DNA of 56,929 nucleotides from an uncultured Erysipelotrichaceae bacterium (GCA_949744505.1 CATJXY010000059.1:1-56929), one strand, 5' to 3'; positions 39,066 to 47,831 are shown, counted from the first letter of the stretch. Notes: generated by a model not told the origin, from the sequence alone. Translations and numbers: made by a program.

Positions 39066-40304
39066 ATGAAAAAATGGTTATCAATGGTGCTTTGCATAGG
39101 AACAATTTTTAGTTTATGTGCTTGTGCTACATCACCTGCATCAACAGAAGAACAAAAAGAAGAAACAAGTGATCAAACTGAAAGGTCTGAACAACAAGAG
39201 GAAGTCAAGAGATACGAGGCACCTTATGAGAGAATTGCCGGATATAGTATGGATGGAGAATTACCGATAGCTGTTTGGGTTGACTTTGATCCAAAGACAG
39301 ATCAAGTTATGAAGGTTCAATTAGTCGGTTATGGAAACCCGATAATCATGGACAAGTTCAAAGAAGATATGATCGAATTGAATTCTAAAAAGGATCAATT
39401 TGTAGGAAAAAAAGCTAATGAAATTGAAGCCAATGAAAATCCACTTGACAAGGCAATTGCTTCTGCGACTGATTCATATTTAAAAGCTAAAGACAAATTT
39501 ATCATCCGACCATATCAAAGTATGATGACAGAAAGATATATGGCGAATAATCCTTATATCTTATCTGATTCATTATCCGGTAATATAGAAGTAAAGACAC
39601 AGATTTTAGCACAATATCCGACAGATGCAGGTGCATTAGTAAATGAAGATGTAGTATTCAATGAGAAAGTAACTTATCCAAATGGATCATCTGTTGCAAC
39701 ATTCACGAATGAAAAGGGCGAGTTCAGCATTACATCACAAGTGATTTATGCGAATCATCCGGGAATTATAATCTTGTCTTATGAAGTTGATGGAATAACA
39801 TTGATTGATGCTTTGGATGTATATGAAAACTTTACGACAGAACTTAGCGGTTCTGATGCATATGGACAAGTTGTTAATGTGATTGATGAAAATGAAGAAA
39901 AGATAACTTATCGTGTATTGGGAGATAAGGCAATGAACTTCCCAGGTGGAACATGTGGATCAACGGTTATTGATGTAACTATTTCAAAAACAGATGATAC
40001 GATATCAAAAGTAGACATCGTAGAGCATTCAGACTCAACATATCTTGCGTATGCGTGGGAATATAACGGAGCATTTGAAGCAACAGGAGATTTCATTTAT
40101 CATATTGAAAAATTCACGGATAAGTTTATCGGATTAAGCGCAAACACATTGATTAATCCTTATGAATTAACTACCAAAGAAAATCCGAATGGTGGAAAGG
40201 TAATCGATGGGGGTATTGATATGGTTGTAACCGGAGCAACAAGAACACCAAATGCGATCATTCGTGCTGTGAATGCAGCAATTGAGAAATATTCAAGTCG
40301 ATAA
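39066..40304 (+). CDS. FMN-binding lipoprotein
   Basis: A 412-residue exported lipoprotein with lipobox LCAC (about residues 18-21) and an acidic linker. The C-terminal half is an FMN_bind domain ending DMVVTGATRTPNAIIRAVNA. TGAT holds the Thr (about residue 392) to which ApbE would attach FMN, although the usual motif Asp is one position off. The first half (YERIAGYSMDGELPIAVWVD) may be a second, degenerate copy that includes IASATDSYLKA. AAAGGAGG precedes the ATG; a TATAAT lies at 39030-39035. It is monocistronic and a likely extracytoplasmic electron carrier for the Tat flavoproteins. No ApbE is encoded in the window. Confidence 0.85.
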   Translation: MKKWLSMVLCIGTIFSLCACATSPASTEEQKEETSDQTERSEQQEEVKRYEAPYERIAGYSMDGELPIAVWVDFDPKTDQVMKVQLVGYGNPIIMDKFKEDMIELNSKKDQFVGKKANEIEANENPLDKAIASATDSYLKAKDKFIIRPYQSMMTERYMANNPYILSDSLSGNIEVKTQILAQYPTDAGALVNEDVVFNEKVTYPNGSSVATFTNEKGEFSITSQVIYANHPGIIILSYEVDGITLIDALDVYENFTTELSGSDAYGQVVNVIDENEEKITYRVLGDKAMNFPGGTCGSTVIDVTISKTDDTISKVDIVEHSDSTYLAYAWEYNGAFEATGDFIYHIEKFTDKFIGLSANTLINPYELTTKENPNGGKVIDGGIDMVVTGATRTPNAIIRAVNAAIEKYSSR

Positions 40305-40323
40305 GGATTTATATTTAATTAAA

Positions 40324-40360
40324 AGAATCTGATCTAATAATGATAGGCAGATTCTTTTTT
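40324..40360 (+). terminator. Terminator after the FMN-binding lipoprotein gene at 39066
   Basis: AGAATCTG (40324-40331) pairs with CAGATTCT (40348-40355), followed by a T run. Confidence 0.85.
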
Positions 40361-40416
40361 GTGACAGGGTGAATAAAACATGATATAATCATGAAAGTGA
40401 ATTTGGAGGAAAACAA

Positions 40417-41586
40417 ATGACAGATTTATTAATTCGTATCTTTATTAAAGACCCGGATAACTTTACTAATGAAAAGGTTAGGGGACAATATGGGACACTT
40501 TCCAGTATAACGGGGATATGTTGTAATATTATTCTTTTTCTTATCAAGTTTATGATGGGAACATTAAGTAATTCTGTTGCGATCGTCAGTGATGCATTTA
40601 ATAATCTTTCAGATTGTTTTAGTTGCTTGATAACGTTAGCGGGATATAAGCTTGCATCTCAACCGGCAGATAAAGACCATCCATTCGGACATGGACGATT
40701 GGAATATTTATCAAGTTTAGTTATTGCAGTTATCATTGTCTTTGTCGGATTGGAATTTTTGAAAACTTCCGTAGATAAATTGTTGAATCCTGAACCGGTT
40801 GTCTTCAGATGGATAGCAGTGTTCGCTTTGAGTGCATCGATTGCTTTGAAAGTTTGGATGTATTTCTTCAATACGAAACTAGGAAAGAAAATAGGTTCTT
40901 CTACAATGTTAGCAACGGCAACAGATAGTTTAAGTGACTCGATTACAACAGCCGTCACATTAATCTCGTTATTTTCAGCATTAATAACAGATTTCCCGGT
41001 AGACGGAATTATTGGAATCTTAGTAAGCTTTTTAATTTTAAAAGCGGCATGGGAAATCATGAAAGATACTGTGGATACCTTGCTTGGAAAACCGGCTGAT
41101 GAAAAAACGGTTCAAGATATGATGGATATCATTTATTCTTTTGATGAAATCTTGGGAGTTCACGACTTGATCGTTCATAATTATGGACCGGGTAAAATGA
41201 TGGCATCTCTTCATGCTGAAGTCAGTTCGGACCAAGATATTTTAGTTGCCCATGACAAAATTGACTTGATTGAAAAGAAAATTTATGAAGACCTCCATAT
41301 TATGACAGTAATTCATATGGATCCAATTGAAACAAATAACGAAGTTTTAAATAGAAATCAAGATTTGATCAGAACCATTTTAGATGGTATCGATGAAAAT
41401 TTAAGTATGCATGATTTTCGAATGGTATCAGGAGATTCTCATACCAATTTAATTTTTGATATCGTTGTTCCTTACGGGTTTAAGCTTTCAAATAATCAAC
41501 TCAAAAAAGAAATAGATAAACAACTTCATGAAAATAATCCTAATTTATATACGGTTATAACATTTGATACAAAATATTACGAATAA
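40417..41586 (+). CDS. Cation diffusion facilitator metal exporter
   Basis: A 389-residue CDF transporter with about six membrane helices in residues 25-215 and a cytosolic C-terminal domain. Metal-site residues are visible in helix 2 (VSDAFNNLSDCF) and helix 5 (ATDSLSDS); DHPFGHGRLEY is the family loop. The helix 5 site is Asp-x-x-x-Asp rather than His-x-x-x-Asp, which in CDFs hints at manganese or iron rather than zinc. The length is longer than typical (about 300), with an extended C-terminal region. TTGGAGG precedes the ATG. It precedes a Fur-box-like motif and the cysteine-synthase-like gene. Confidence 0.9.
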   Translation: MTDLLIRIFIKDPDNFTNEKVRGQYGTLSSITGICCNIILFLIKFMMGTLSNSVAIVSDAFNNLSDCFSCLITLAGYKLASQPADKDHPFGHGRLEYLSSLVIAVIIVFVGLEFLKTSVDKLLNPEPVVFRWIAVFALSASIALKVWMYFFNTKLGKKIGSSTMLATATDSLSDSITTAVTLISLFSALITDFPVDGIIGILVSFLILKAAWEIMKDTVDTLLGKPADEKTVQDMMDIIYSFDEILGVHDLIVHNYGPGKMMASLHAEVSSDQDILVAHDKIDLIEKKIYEDLHIMTVIHMDPIETNNEVLNRNQDLIRTILDGIDENLSMHDFRMVSGDSHTNLIFDIVVPYGFKLSNNQLKKEIDKQLHENNPNLYTVITFDTKYYE

Positions 41587-41606
41587 TACTAAAAAGCACT
41601 ATATAA

Positions 41607-41621
41607 TAATAGTGATTATCA
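41607..41621. promoter_or_regulatory. Fur-box-like motif, copy 4
   Basis: On the minus strand TGATAATCACTATTA matches the same 15-mer found in other gaps of this window. It lies about 80 bases before the cysteine-synthase-like ATG and just after the CDF metal exporter. Confidence 0.45.
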
Positions 41622-41697
41622 TTTTAAATATTGGTGATTTAACCTTTTATTAAAGGATTATAAATGAATAAAATAGAATAGTGTGAGGTAAATTGAA

Positions 41698-42627
41698 ATG
41701 ATTTATAAAAATATTCTTGAAGCAATTGGAAATACACCTATGATCCGTCTGAATCAAATGACAAGTGAAGAAGATGCGGAAATTCTGGTTAAATTTGAAG
41801 GATTAAATGTTGGTGGATCAATCAAGACGAGGACAGCGGCTCGTATGATTGAAGAAGCAGAAATTTCCGGACAGCTCAATTCTGATACATTGATTGTTGA
41901 AGCAACCAGCGGCAATCAAGGAATTGGTTTATCCTTGGTGGCAGCGGTCAAGGGATATAAAGTATGTATCGTTATGCCGGATTCTGTCAGCGAAGAAAGG
42001 CGGAAGTTGATTCGTCATTATGGAGCAGAGGTTGTATTGGTGCATGATGATGGAAATATCGGAGAGTGTATTGAAGAGTGTCTTCGTGTAGTAGATCAAA
42101 TAAAAGAAGAGAGAGGAAATGTATTTGTTCCCCGACAATTTGAGAATAAAGCAAACGTTGCAGTGCATAAAGAAAATACGGCAAAAGAAATTTTGGAGCA
42201 AGTTCAAAAACCGATTCATGGATTTTGTTCAGGCATTGGAACCGGAGGAACAATAACCGGAATTGCCGAAGCTTTGAAAGAAGTCTATCCGAATATAGAA
42301 GTTTGGGCAGTAGAACCGGAAAATGCAGCAATCCTTTCCAATAAAGAAATCAAGACTCATATTCAAATGGGAATCGGAGATGGGATTATACCTGATATCC
42401 TCAATCAAGAGATTATTGATGAGTGCTGCATGATTTCTGATGAAGAGGCAGTTGCGACTGCACGAGAACTTGCCTTAAAAGAAGGAATTCTCTGTGGAAT
42501 ATCAAGCGGAACGAATGTTGCGGCAGCAAGAAAGTTGGCTAAAAAGCTTGGTAAAGGAAAGACTGTCGTAACAATCCTTCCGGATACAGCAGAAAGATAT
42601 TTTTCTACCCCATTATTTGAAGAATAA
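41698..42627 (+). CDS. cysK: Cysteine-synthase-like PLP enzyme
   Basis: A 309-residue fold-type II PLP enzyme, close in length to O-acetylserine sulfhydrylases (CysK/CysM). The phosphate-binding loop GTGGTITG, substrate loop TSGNQG and C-terminal GISSGTNVAAA are standard. The active-site lysine motif reads NVGGSIKTRTA instead of the usual NPGGSVKDRIA. That divergence allows a related activity such as cystathionine beta-synthase-like or cysteine desulfhydrase chemistry. GTGAGG precedes the ATG. It is preceded by a Fur-like motif and ends at a bidirectional terminator. No cysE is nearby. Confidence 0.85.
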   Translation: MIYKNILEAIGNTPMIRLNQMTSEEDAEILVKFEGLNVGGSIKTRTAARMIEEAEISGQLNSDTLIVEATSGNQGIGLSLVAAVKGYKVCIVMPDSVSEERRKLIRHYGAEVVLVHDDGNIGECIEECLRVVDQIKEERGNVFVPRQFENKANVAVHKENTAKEILEQVQKPIHGFCSGIGTGGTITGIAEALKEVYPNIEVWAVEPENAAILSNKEIKTHIQMGIGDGIIPDILNQEIIDECCMISDEEAVATARELALKEGILCGISSGTNVAAARKLAKKLGKGKTVVTILPDTAERYFSTPLFEE

Positions 42628-42655
42628 AAAAACATAGATTTAACTCTATGTTTTT
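42628..42655. terminator. Bidirectional terminator between cysK-like and nitroreductase genes
   Basis: AAAAACATAGA (42628-42638) pairs with TCTATGTTTTT (42645-42655); both flanks give T runs for the two converging transcripts. Confidence 0.88.
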
Positions 42656-42668
42656 ATTTGGTGTTTAT

Positions 42669-43172
42669 TTAGTGATAGTAGGTGACTTTTTCAGGGTCAT
42701 AACGATTATTTGGTTCTTTTACTTCATCAGGATAGCCGATTGCCACAATGGCAACAGGATAGAAATTATCAGGTAAATTTAGAAGTTGCTTTGTTTTAGA
42801 TACGCGATCCTCATTATCGGCAAGTCCGCACCAACAACAACCGAGCTCAAGTTCCACTGCACAGAGTAACATGTTTTCAATAGCTGCTGCACAATCGACA
42901 CAGATGTACTCTTTTGATGGTGTTACATGAAGATCTCCTGAAACGACAATGGCATAAGAGGCATCTTTTACCATAGAAGTATAAGGGGATACCTCTGTTG
43001 CAAAACGAGTTAAAAGCTCTTTGTCGGAAATGACCGCAAATCGCCATTCTTGTCTGTTCTTTGCGGTTGGGGCATTCATTGCAGCTTTGAGTAAAGAAAT
43101 GATTTTTTCTTCTTCAACAGGTTGGTTTAAATATTTACGAATGGATCTTCTTTTATTTATTATATCGATCAT
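42669..43172 (-). CDS. Nitroreductase-family FMN oxidoreductase
   Basis: A 167-residue member of the nitroreductase fold, at the short end of the family. It shows the N-terminal INKRRSIRKYLNQPVEEEKI, the FMN-contact stretch MNAPTAKNRQEWRFAVI and the C-terminal LGCCWCGL, NFYPVAIVAIGYPDE. It has four cysteines in CVDCAAA and CCWC. The ATG at 43172 is chosen because AGGAGG lies 8 bases upstream; the longer frame has none. Substrate (quinones, nitro compounds or flavins) is unknown. Confidence 0.9.
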   Translation of the reverse strand: MIDIINKRRSIRKYLNQPVEEEKIISLLKAAMNAPTAKNRQEWRFAVISDKELLTRFATEVSPYTSMVKDASYAIVVSGDLHVTPSKEYICVDCAAAIENMLLCAVELELGCCWCGLADNEDRVSKTKQLLNLPDNFYPVAIVAIGYPDEVKEPNNRYDPEKVTYYH

Positions 43173-43281
43173 AAGTTTTCCTCCTGTGAATATTATATCA
43201 AACAATTCAAAATTTGCGTGAATTTAATGAAAAAATTCTATTTTCGTGCTAATATTAATAAGGAAATGAGGAGGAAAAAAT

Positions 43282-44853
43282 ATGAGTAAAAAACCCGTAG
43301 TTTTAGTTGTAATGGATGGTGTCGGGATGACTGAAAAAGATAACGGAAATGCTGTCATGCATGCATATACACCTAATTTGGATAACTACTTGGAAAATTA
43401 TCCGCATACAGTAATCAAGGCTCACGGAAGTGCGGTAGGATTGCCTACGGATGATGATATGGGAAATTCAGAAGTAGGACATAATGCTTTAGGATGTGGA
43501 CAGATTTACAGTCAAGGGGCTAAATTGGTAAATGAATCCATTGATTCTAAATCAATTTATGATTCTGAAACGTGGAAAGAACTTGTTAAAAATGCAGAAG
43601 GACATACATTACACTTTTTAGGTCTATTGTCTGATGGGAATGTACACAGTCACATTCGTCATTTGTTGGCGATGCTGACAGAAGCGAAAGAAGAAGGGGT
43701 AAAAAATGTTCGTATCCATGTATTGATGGATGGAAGAGATGTACCGGAAACATCCGGATTGATTTATATTGATCAGTTGGAAGAGAAACTTGCAGAATTA
43801 AATGATGAAAATTTCTGTGCGAAGATTGCCAGTGGTGGTGGACGTATGCAAATTACAATGGACCGCTATGAAGCTGACTGGGCAATGGTTGAAAGAGGAT
43901 GGAAGATTCATGTATTAGGTGAAGGTAGACAATTCACTTCTGCAAAAGAAGCGATTGAAACCTATCGTGCTGAGCTAGGTGTGAATGATCAAAATCTTCC
44001 TGGATTCGTTATTGCGGAAGAGGGTAAACCGGTTGGAACAATTGAAGACGGAGACAGCGTTATTCTATTTAACTTCCGTGGAGACCGTGCATTAGAAATT
44101 TCACGTGCATTTGAAACTGAAAACTTCGATAAATTCGATCGTGTTCGTTTCCCACATGTAACCTATGCGGGAATGTTGCAATATGATGGAGATTTGAAGA
44201 TTCCAACAAAATATTTGGTAAGCCCTCCGCATATTACAAATACGATGTCAGAGTACTTCGTATCAAAAGGATTAAGACAATATGCGATTTCTGAAACACA
44301 GAAGTTTGGACATGTTACGTATTTCTGGAATGGAAACAGAAGTGAAAAATTCTCAGAAGAATTGGAAACTTGGGTGGAAGTTCAATCCGATGTTGTTCCA
44401 TTCGATGAGCGTCCATGGATGAAAGCCGCTGAGGTAACAGATGAATTGGTTGCAGCACTTGAAGCAAATGAATATGATTTCTATCGTGTAAATTTCCCTA
44501 ACGGAGATATGGTTGGACATACAGGAAATTATGAGGCAACAATTATCGGTGTAGAAACAGTTGATTTGTGCTTAAAGAGAATCAAAGATGCATGTGATAA
44601 GATCGGTGCAATTTTATTGGTTACTGCCGATCACGGAAATGCCGATGAAATGCTTGAAAAGAAAAAGAAACCAACTGATCCAAATAAACCTAAGACCTCT
44701 CACACATTGAATAAAGTTCCATTTATCATCATCAATGCAGATGTTCAAATGAAAGAAGGAGAGTTCGGTTTAAGTAATGTTGCAGCAACAGTTGCAGAGT
44801 TACTTGGTGTTGAAGTTCCTTCTTGTTGGAATGAAAGCTTAATTACAAAATAA
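43282..44853 (+). CDS. gpmI: 2,3-bisphosphoglycerate-independent phosphoglycerate mutase
   Basis: Manganese-dependent glycolytic enzyme that interconverts 3- and 2-phosphoglycerate through a phosphoserine. The 523 residues show VLVVMDGVGM (metal Asp), the active Ser in DMGNSEVGHNALGCG, HVLMDGRDVPETSG, NFRGDRALEISRA and the metal cluster VTADHGNADEM with SHTLNKVPF. GAGGAGG precedes the ATG. It stands alone rather than in a gap-pgk-tpi-eno operon and ends at a bidirectional terminator. Confidence 0.97.
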   Translation: MSKKPVVLVVMDGVGMTEKDNGNAVMHAYTPNLDNYLENYPHTVIKAHGSAVGLPTDDDMGNSEVGHNALGCGQIYSQGAKLVNESIDSKSIYDSETWKELVKNAEGHTLHFLGLLSDGNVHSHIRHLLAMLTEAKEEGVKNVRIHVLMDGRDVPETSGLIYIDQLEEKLAELNDENFCAKIASGGGRMQITMDRYEADWAMVERGWKIHVLGEGRQFTSAKEAIETYRAELGVNDQNLPGFVIAEEGKPVGTIEDGDSVILFNFRGDRALEISRAFETENFDKFDRVRFPHVTYAGMLQYDGDLKIPTKYLVSPPHITNTMSEYFVSKGLRQYAISETQKFGHVTYFWNGNRSEKFSEELETWVEVQSDVVPFDERPWMKAAEVTDELVAALEANEYDFYRVNFPNGDMVGHTGNYEATIIGVETVDLCLKRIKDACDKIGAILLVTADHGNADEMLEKKKKPTDPNKPKTSHTLNKVPFIIINADVQMKEGEFGLSNVAATVAELLGVEVPSCWNESLITK

Positions 44854-44925
44854 GAGAATCAACATTAATGTAAACTCAACTCCATGTTTTTGGCTTGGGA
44901 TTGAGATAATCAATCGATATATATA

Positions 44926-44953
44926 AAAAAGGGCTTCAATAGAAGCTCTTTTT
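44926..44953. terminator. Bidirectional terminator between gpmI and queT
   Basis: AAAAAGGGCTTC (44926-44937) pairs with GAAGCTCTTTTT (44942-44953) over AATA. A further Fur-like half motif GATAATCAATCGATAT lies just upstream at 44905-44920. Confidence 0.88.
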
Positions 44954-44982
44954 GCAATCCTAATAATTAATTTTTATAGTTT

Positions 44983-45522
44983 TTATTTCTTAATATATTC
45001 AATTAATTTATTAAATGTAGCACTATGTTCTAAGTGAATTGTTAATGGGATACCAAGAATAAAGCATGCAGCAAATTCTCCGATTCCTACTTGTGCTCCC
45101 ATTAAAAACCATCCTGAAATCAAAGTATCAGGGAAAAGCAACCAAGCTAATTCAAGACCAATTATAACAGCATTGAATAAAACCGGCATCAAAGCGGATA
45201 AGAATGGAATATTTTTGATTCGAATATTTCGCAGTTGATAGGTTGACATTGCAGCCAATAAAGTCGCTGCGGTTCCAAAGAAGATGTCGATAATTCCAAT
45301 ACCGTTTAAACCATAAAGAACTCCGACAAGGTTCGCAATAAAGCAGCCTAATGTGACTCCCCAAATTGCACTTGGAAACAGAATCGGAAGCAAGGTTAAT
45401 GCTTCGGAAATTCTGATTTGAATTTCCCTAAAAGAAAGAGGGGCGAGAGCTAAGGTCAATGCCGCATAAATCGCAGCAATCATCGAAATGATACATAGCT
45501 CAACTAATTTTTTGTTTCTCAT
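44983..45522 (-). CDS. queT: Queuosine precursor ECF transporter substrate subunit QueT
   Basis: A 179-residue membrane protein with about five to six helices and the QueT (COG4708) signature ALTLALAPLSFREIQIRISE followed by ALTLLPILFP. It is the substrate-binding subunit of an energy-coupling-factor transporter for preQ1 or a related queuosine precursor; the shared ATPase and EcfT subunits would be encoded elsewhere. A preQ1-I riboswitch precedes it, which agrees with the function. AAAGGAA lies about 10 bases before the ATG. Import would feed tRNA-guanine transglycosylase. Confidence 0.93.
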   Translation of the reverse strand: MRNKKLVELCIISMIAAIYAALTLALAPLSFREIQIRISEALTLLPILFPSAIWGVTLGCFIANLVGVLYGLNGIGIIDIFFGTAATLLAAMSTYQLRNIRIKNIPFLSALMPVLFNAVIIGLELAWLLFPDTLISGWFLMGAQVGIGEFAACFILGIPLTIHLEHSATFNKLIEYIKK

Positions 45523-45532
45523 TCGTAATAAA

Positions 45533-45578
45533 TTCCTTTCGTGTTTTGTTTAATCGGTCAGGGGATTGCGACTGACCG
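45533..45578 (-). ncRNA. preQ1-I riboswitch upstream of queT
   Basis: On the minus strand the stem CGGTCAG / CTGACCG (45578-45572 and 45561-45555) encloses TCGCAATCCC. The tail ATTAAACAAAACAC (45554-45541) follows, then the ribosome-binding site GAAAGGAA. Loop UCGCA with C-rich 3' side and the UUAACAAAACA-like tail closely match the Thermoanaerobacter preQ1-I aptamer. The tail would fold into the loop as a pseudoknot when ligand binds and mask the adjacent ribosome-binding site, lowering QueT translation when preQ1 is plentiful. A small hairpin (45579-45596) lies upstream. Confidence 0.85.
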
Positions 45579-45601
45579 TGTTTCCTTTAGAAACAGATAC
45601 C

Positions 45602-45629
45602 ATTATACATCCATTTTCAATGATTTCAA
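45602..45629 (-). promoter_or_regulatory. Sigma-A promoter of queT
   Basis: On the minus strand TTGAAA (45629-45624) and TATAAT (45607-45602) are 16 bases apart, placing the start just before the preQ1 riboswitch. Confidence 0.75.
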
Positions 45630-45714
45630 GAGTTTAATTTTTAATCAGGTATAAAAATATAAGAAGAACATTCTTAAGATTATATTACGACTTTACTTTT
45701 CAAAAAAAAGTATG

Positions 45715-45743
45715 TTGAAATCATAAGTGAAATAGGTTATACT
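45715..45743 (+). promoter_or_regulatory. Sigma-A promoter of the small FMN-binding lipoprotein gene
   Basis: TTGAAA (45715-45720) and TATACT (45738-45743) are separated by 17 bases and lie about 30 bases before the GTG start. Confidence 0.75.
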
Positions 45744-45774
45744 GATAATGCAATTTAGAATGGAGGAAGAAATT

Positions 45775-46161
45775 GTGAAAAAGTTAATGATGATTGCAGC
45801 AGCATTGCTATTAGTTGTTTCTGCCGCAGCATGTGGATCAAAAGACAAAGATAGCGAAAGCGAAGTAAAAGATGATGCAAAATACACAGACGGTACATTT
45901 GAAGGAACTTCTACAGAAAATGGTTTCCACGGAGCACCTCTTAATGTTACTGTAACTGTTGCTGATGGAAAGATCACAGCTGTTGAAGTTGGTGAAAACG
46001 AAGAAACAGAGGCTATCGGTGGCGCTGCTATGGAAACTCTTTCAGGCAAAGTTGTTGAAGCTCAAGGAACAGAAGGCGTTGATGCAGTTGCAGGTGCAAC
46101 TTACAGCTCTAATGCATTCTTGGAAGCAGTTAATGATGCTTTGACAAAGGCTGCTAAATAA
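45775..46161 (+). CDS. Small flavinylated FMN-binding lipoprotein
   Basis: A 128-residue lipoprotein that is little more than one FMN_bind domain. The signal peptide ends at lipobox SAAAC, then a charged linker and YTDGTFEGTSTENGFHGAPL. The flavinylation motif DAVAGATYSS has Asp103 and acceptor Thr109 (numbering from the GTG). ApbE attaches FMN to this Thr in related proteins. I choose GTG at 45775 since TGGAGGAAG lies 8 bases before it; the upstream ATG frame would spoil the signal peptide. Codon choice is richer in GC than neighbours, suggesting high expression. It probably shuttles electrons to extracytoplasmic reductases. Confidence 0.9.
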   Translation: MKKLMMIAAALLLVVSAAACGSKDKDSESEVKDDAKYTDGTFEGTSTENGFHGAPLNVTVTVADGKITAVEVGENEETEAIGGAAMETLSGKVVEAQGTEGVDAVAGATYSSNAFLEAVNDALTKAAK

Positions 46162-46181
46162 GTTTAGTTTCATTTTAAATT

Positions 46182-46216
46182 AAAAAGTCATTTCTGAAAT
46201 TCAGATATGACTTTTT
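46182..46216. terminator. Bidirectional terminator after the small FMN lipoprotein
   Basis: AAAAAGTCATTTCTGAA pairs with TTCAGATATGACTTTTTT with a single mismatch, giving a very stable hairpin for both converging genes. Confidence 0.92.
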
Positions 46217-46668
46217 TAATTATTATCTTTTTCCATGACATAATTAACAAGGAGTATACCTTTACGAATGACTTCTTGTTTTTTTACGACATGATAACCT
46301 CTTTTCTCAAAAAAGGGCTTTGCGGTAATTGAAGCATGGGTTGTAATCTTACCGGTGATAGATTTTTCTAATTCATTGCAGAGTGCCGTGGCGATTCCAT
46401 GTTTTTGATAATCTTTGTGAACATACAATCTGTCTAAATATCCACTGGAATCGATATCTCCAAATCCGACAAGAATATCATTTTCTATGGCAACAATACT
46501 GTAATGATTCAAAAAGGATTGATTCCATTGACTTATATCTATTGATTTAGATGCCCAAGCATCTAATTGCGTTTTTGTATAATCTTGAGCATTAATTGTA
46601 TGAACGGTGTTATAAAAAAGATCAACGATTTCATTACAATCATCCGGGCAATAATTACGTATTTTCAT
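46216..46668 (-). CDS. GNAT-family N-acetyltransferase
   Basis: A 150-residue acetyltransferase. It begins MKIRNYCPDDCNEIVDLFYNTVHTINAQDY and contains LDRLYVHKDYQKHGIATALC, the acetyl-CoA binding loop, and FFEKRGYHVVKKQEV near the end. These place it in the YafP-like subgroup often found next to mobile or stress genes. GGAG lies 8 bases before the ATG. The substrate is not evident. Confidence 0.9.
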   Translation of the reverse strand: MKIRNYCPDDCNEIVDLFYNTVHTINAQDYTKTQLDAWASKSIDISQWNQSFLNHYSIVAIENDILVGFGDIDSSGYLDRLYVHKDYQKHGIATALCNELEKSITGKITTHASITAKPFFEKRGYHVVKKQEVIRKGILLVNYVMEKDNN

Positions 46669-47060
46669 TTATACAATCTCCATTTTGTTAACAGAAAAAA
46701 TTTTAACATATCAACAATTATTTTTCTATATATTGTTATTTGATTTTAAAAGATAAAACAATTGATAAGGCAAAGTCACGCTTTGTTTTTTTATGGGATT
46801 AATTAAAGATAAATGAACTAATTTGTAAGATTTCTGTGTAAATTACGAATATATTTTAATAAGAGGAAGTATAAATGTTAAGATATAGAATATAAATTTA
46901 TATATAACAATTGTGATAATCATTATTATGAATAATAAATTATTGATATTTAGAACAAAAGAATTAAAAATGAACTAAAAAGATTGAAAAATAATAAAAA
47001 ATAGTTGATACTATAAGTAATATTATAGAGTTTATAGCACGAGTGGTGCGGGAGGAGAAA
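46669..47060. other. Non-coding gap with orphan hairpin
   Basis: A very AT-rich 392-base gap. A short hairpin CAAAG-TCACG-CTTTG followed by seven T residues (46771-46792) looks like a terminator, but no gene precedes it on the plus strand. A Fur-box-like motif follows at 46914-46928. The ribosome-binding site GGAGGAG (47051-47057) belongs to the next gene. I see no open frame of note. Confidence 0.4.
46914..46928. promoter_or_regulatory. Fur-box-like motif, copy 5
   Basis: TGATAATCATTATTA matches the Fur-type 15-mer TGATAATNATTATCA at 14 of 15 positions if N is free and one C-to-T change is counted. It lies about 135 bases before the histidine phosphatase start. Confidence 0.5.
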
Positions 47061-47831
47061 ATGAGAATATTAATCATACGACATGCGGAACCGGATTATG
47101 CTCATGATTCATTGACTGAGAACGGAATTTTAGAGGCAAAGGCATTAGCAGAATACTCAGAAAAGTTAAATATTGATGATTGCTATGTTTCTCCTCTTGG
47201 TCGTGCTCAAAAGACAGCTTCTTATACTTTGGAAAAGTTGGGGAAAAAAGCGGAAACAAAGGAATGGTTACAAGAATTTATTTCTTATGTGGATTTGAGT
47301 AAATATAAGGATATAGAAGAAGCATACCATAAACAGGTAGAGGAAGAGGAACTTAAACATCGTCATGCAGTATGGGATATTGTTCCATCTTATTTTTACA
47401 AGCATCCTGAGTATTTAGAATGGAAAGGATGGCGTGAAGCCGATATCGTGCGTTACTCAGATACTGCTGAACGTTATGATCAAGTAACACAAGAATTGGA
47501 TAAACTTTTAGAAACATATGGATATAAAAGAGAAAATAATCATTATGTGGTTGAAAAAGCAAGTGAGAAGACAATTGCTTTGTTCTGTCATTTAGGAGTT
47601 GGATTCGTACTTCTTTCTCACTTATTGAATATTTCTCCGTTTGCTTTATGGCAAGGATGTTGTATGCTTCCATCAGCAGTAACGGAAATTGTAACAGAAG
47701 AAAGAGAGGAAGGAATTGCAAGTTTTAGAATGCTTCATATGGGTGATACATCTCATTTAGCGCTTGCATACATCAAGCCTTCGTTCTTTGGACGTTATTG
47801 CGAAACATTTGATAGTCCAGAGAAGCACTAA
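47061..47831 (+). CDS. Histidine phosphatase superfamily protein
   Basis: A 256-residue enzyme of the phosphoglycerate-mutase-like branch. The catalytic RHAEPDY motif (phosphohistidine) stands near the start, CYVSPLGRAQKTA supplies the second phosphate-binding Arg, and FCHLGVGFVLLSHLL near residue 180 the second active His. GGAGGAG is 4 bases before the ATG at 47061; the longer frame from 47043 has no such site. Substrate unknown. It stands alone between AT-rich gaps. Confidence 0.88.
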   Translation: MRILIIRHAEPDYAHDSLTENGILEAKALAEYSEKLNIDDCYVSPLGRAQKTASYTLEKLGKKAETKEWLQEFISYVDLSKYKDIEEAYHKQVEEEELKHRHAVWDIVPSYFYKHPEYLEWKGWREADIVRYSDTAERYDQVTQELDKLLETYGYKRENNHYVVEKASEKTIALFCHLGVGFVLLSHLLNISPFALWQGCCMLPSAVTEIVTEEREEGIASFRMLHMGDTSHLALAYIKPSFFGRYCETFDSPEKH

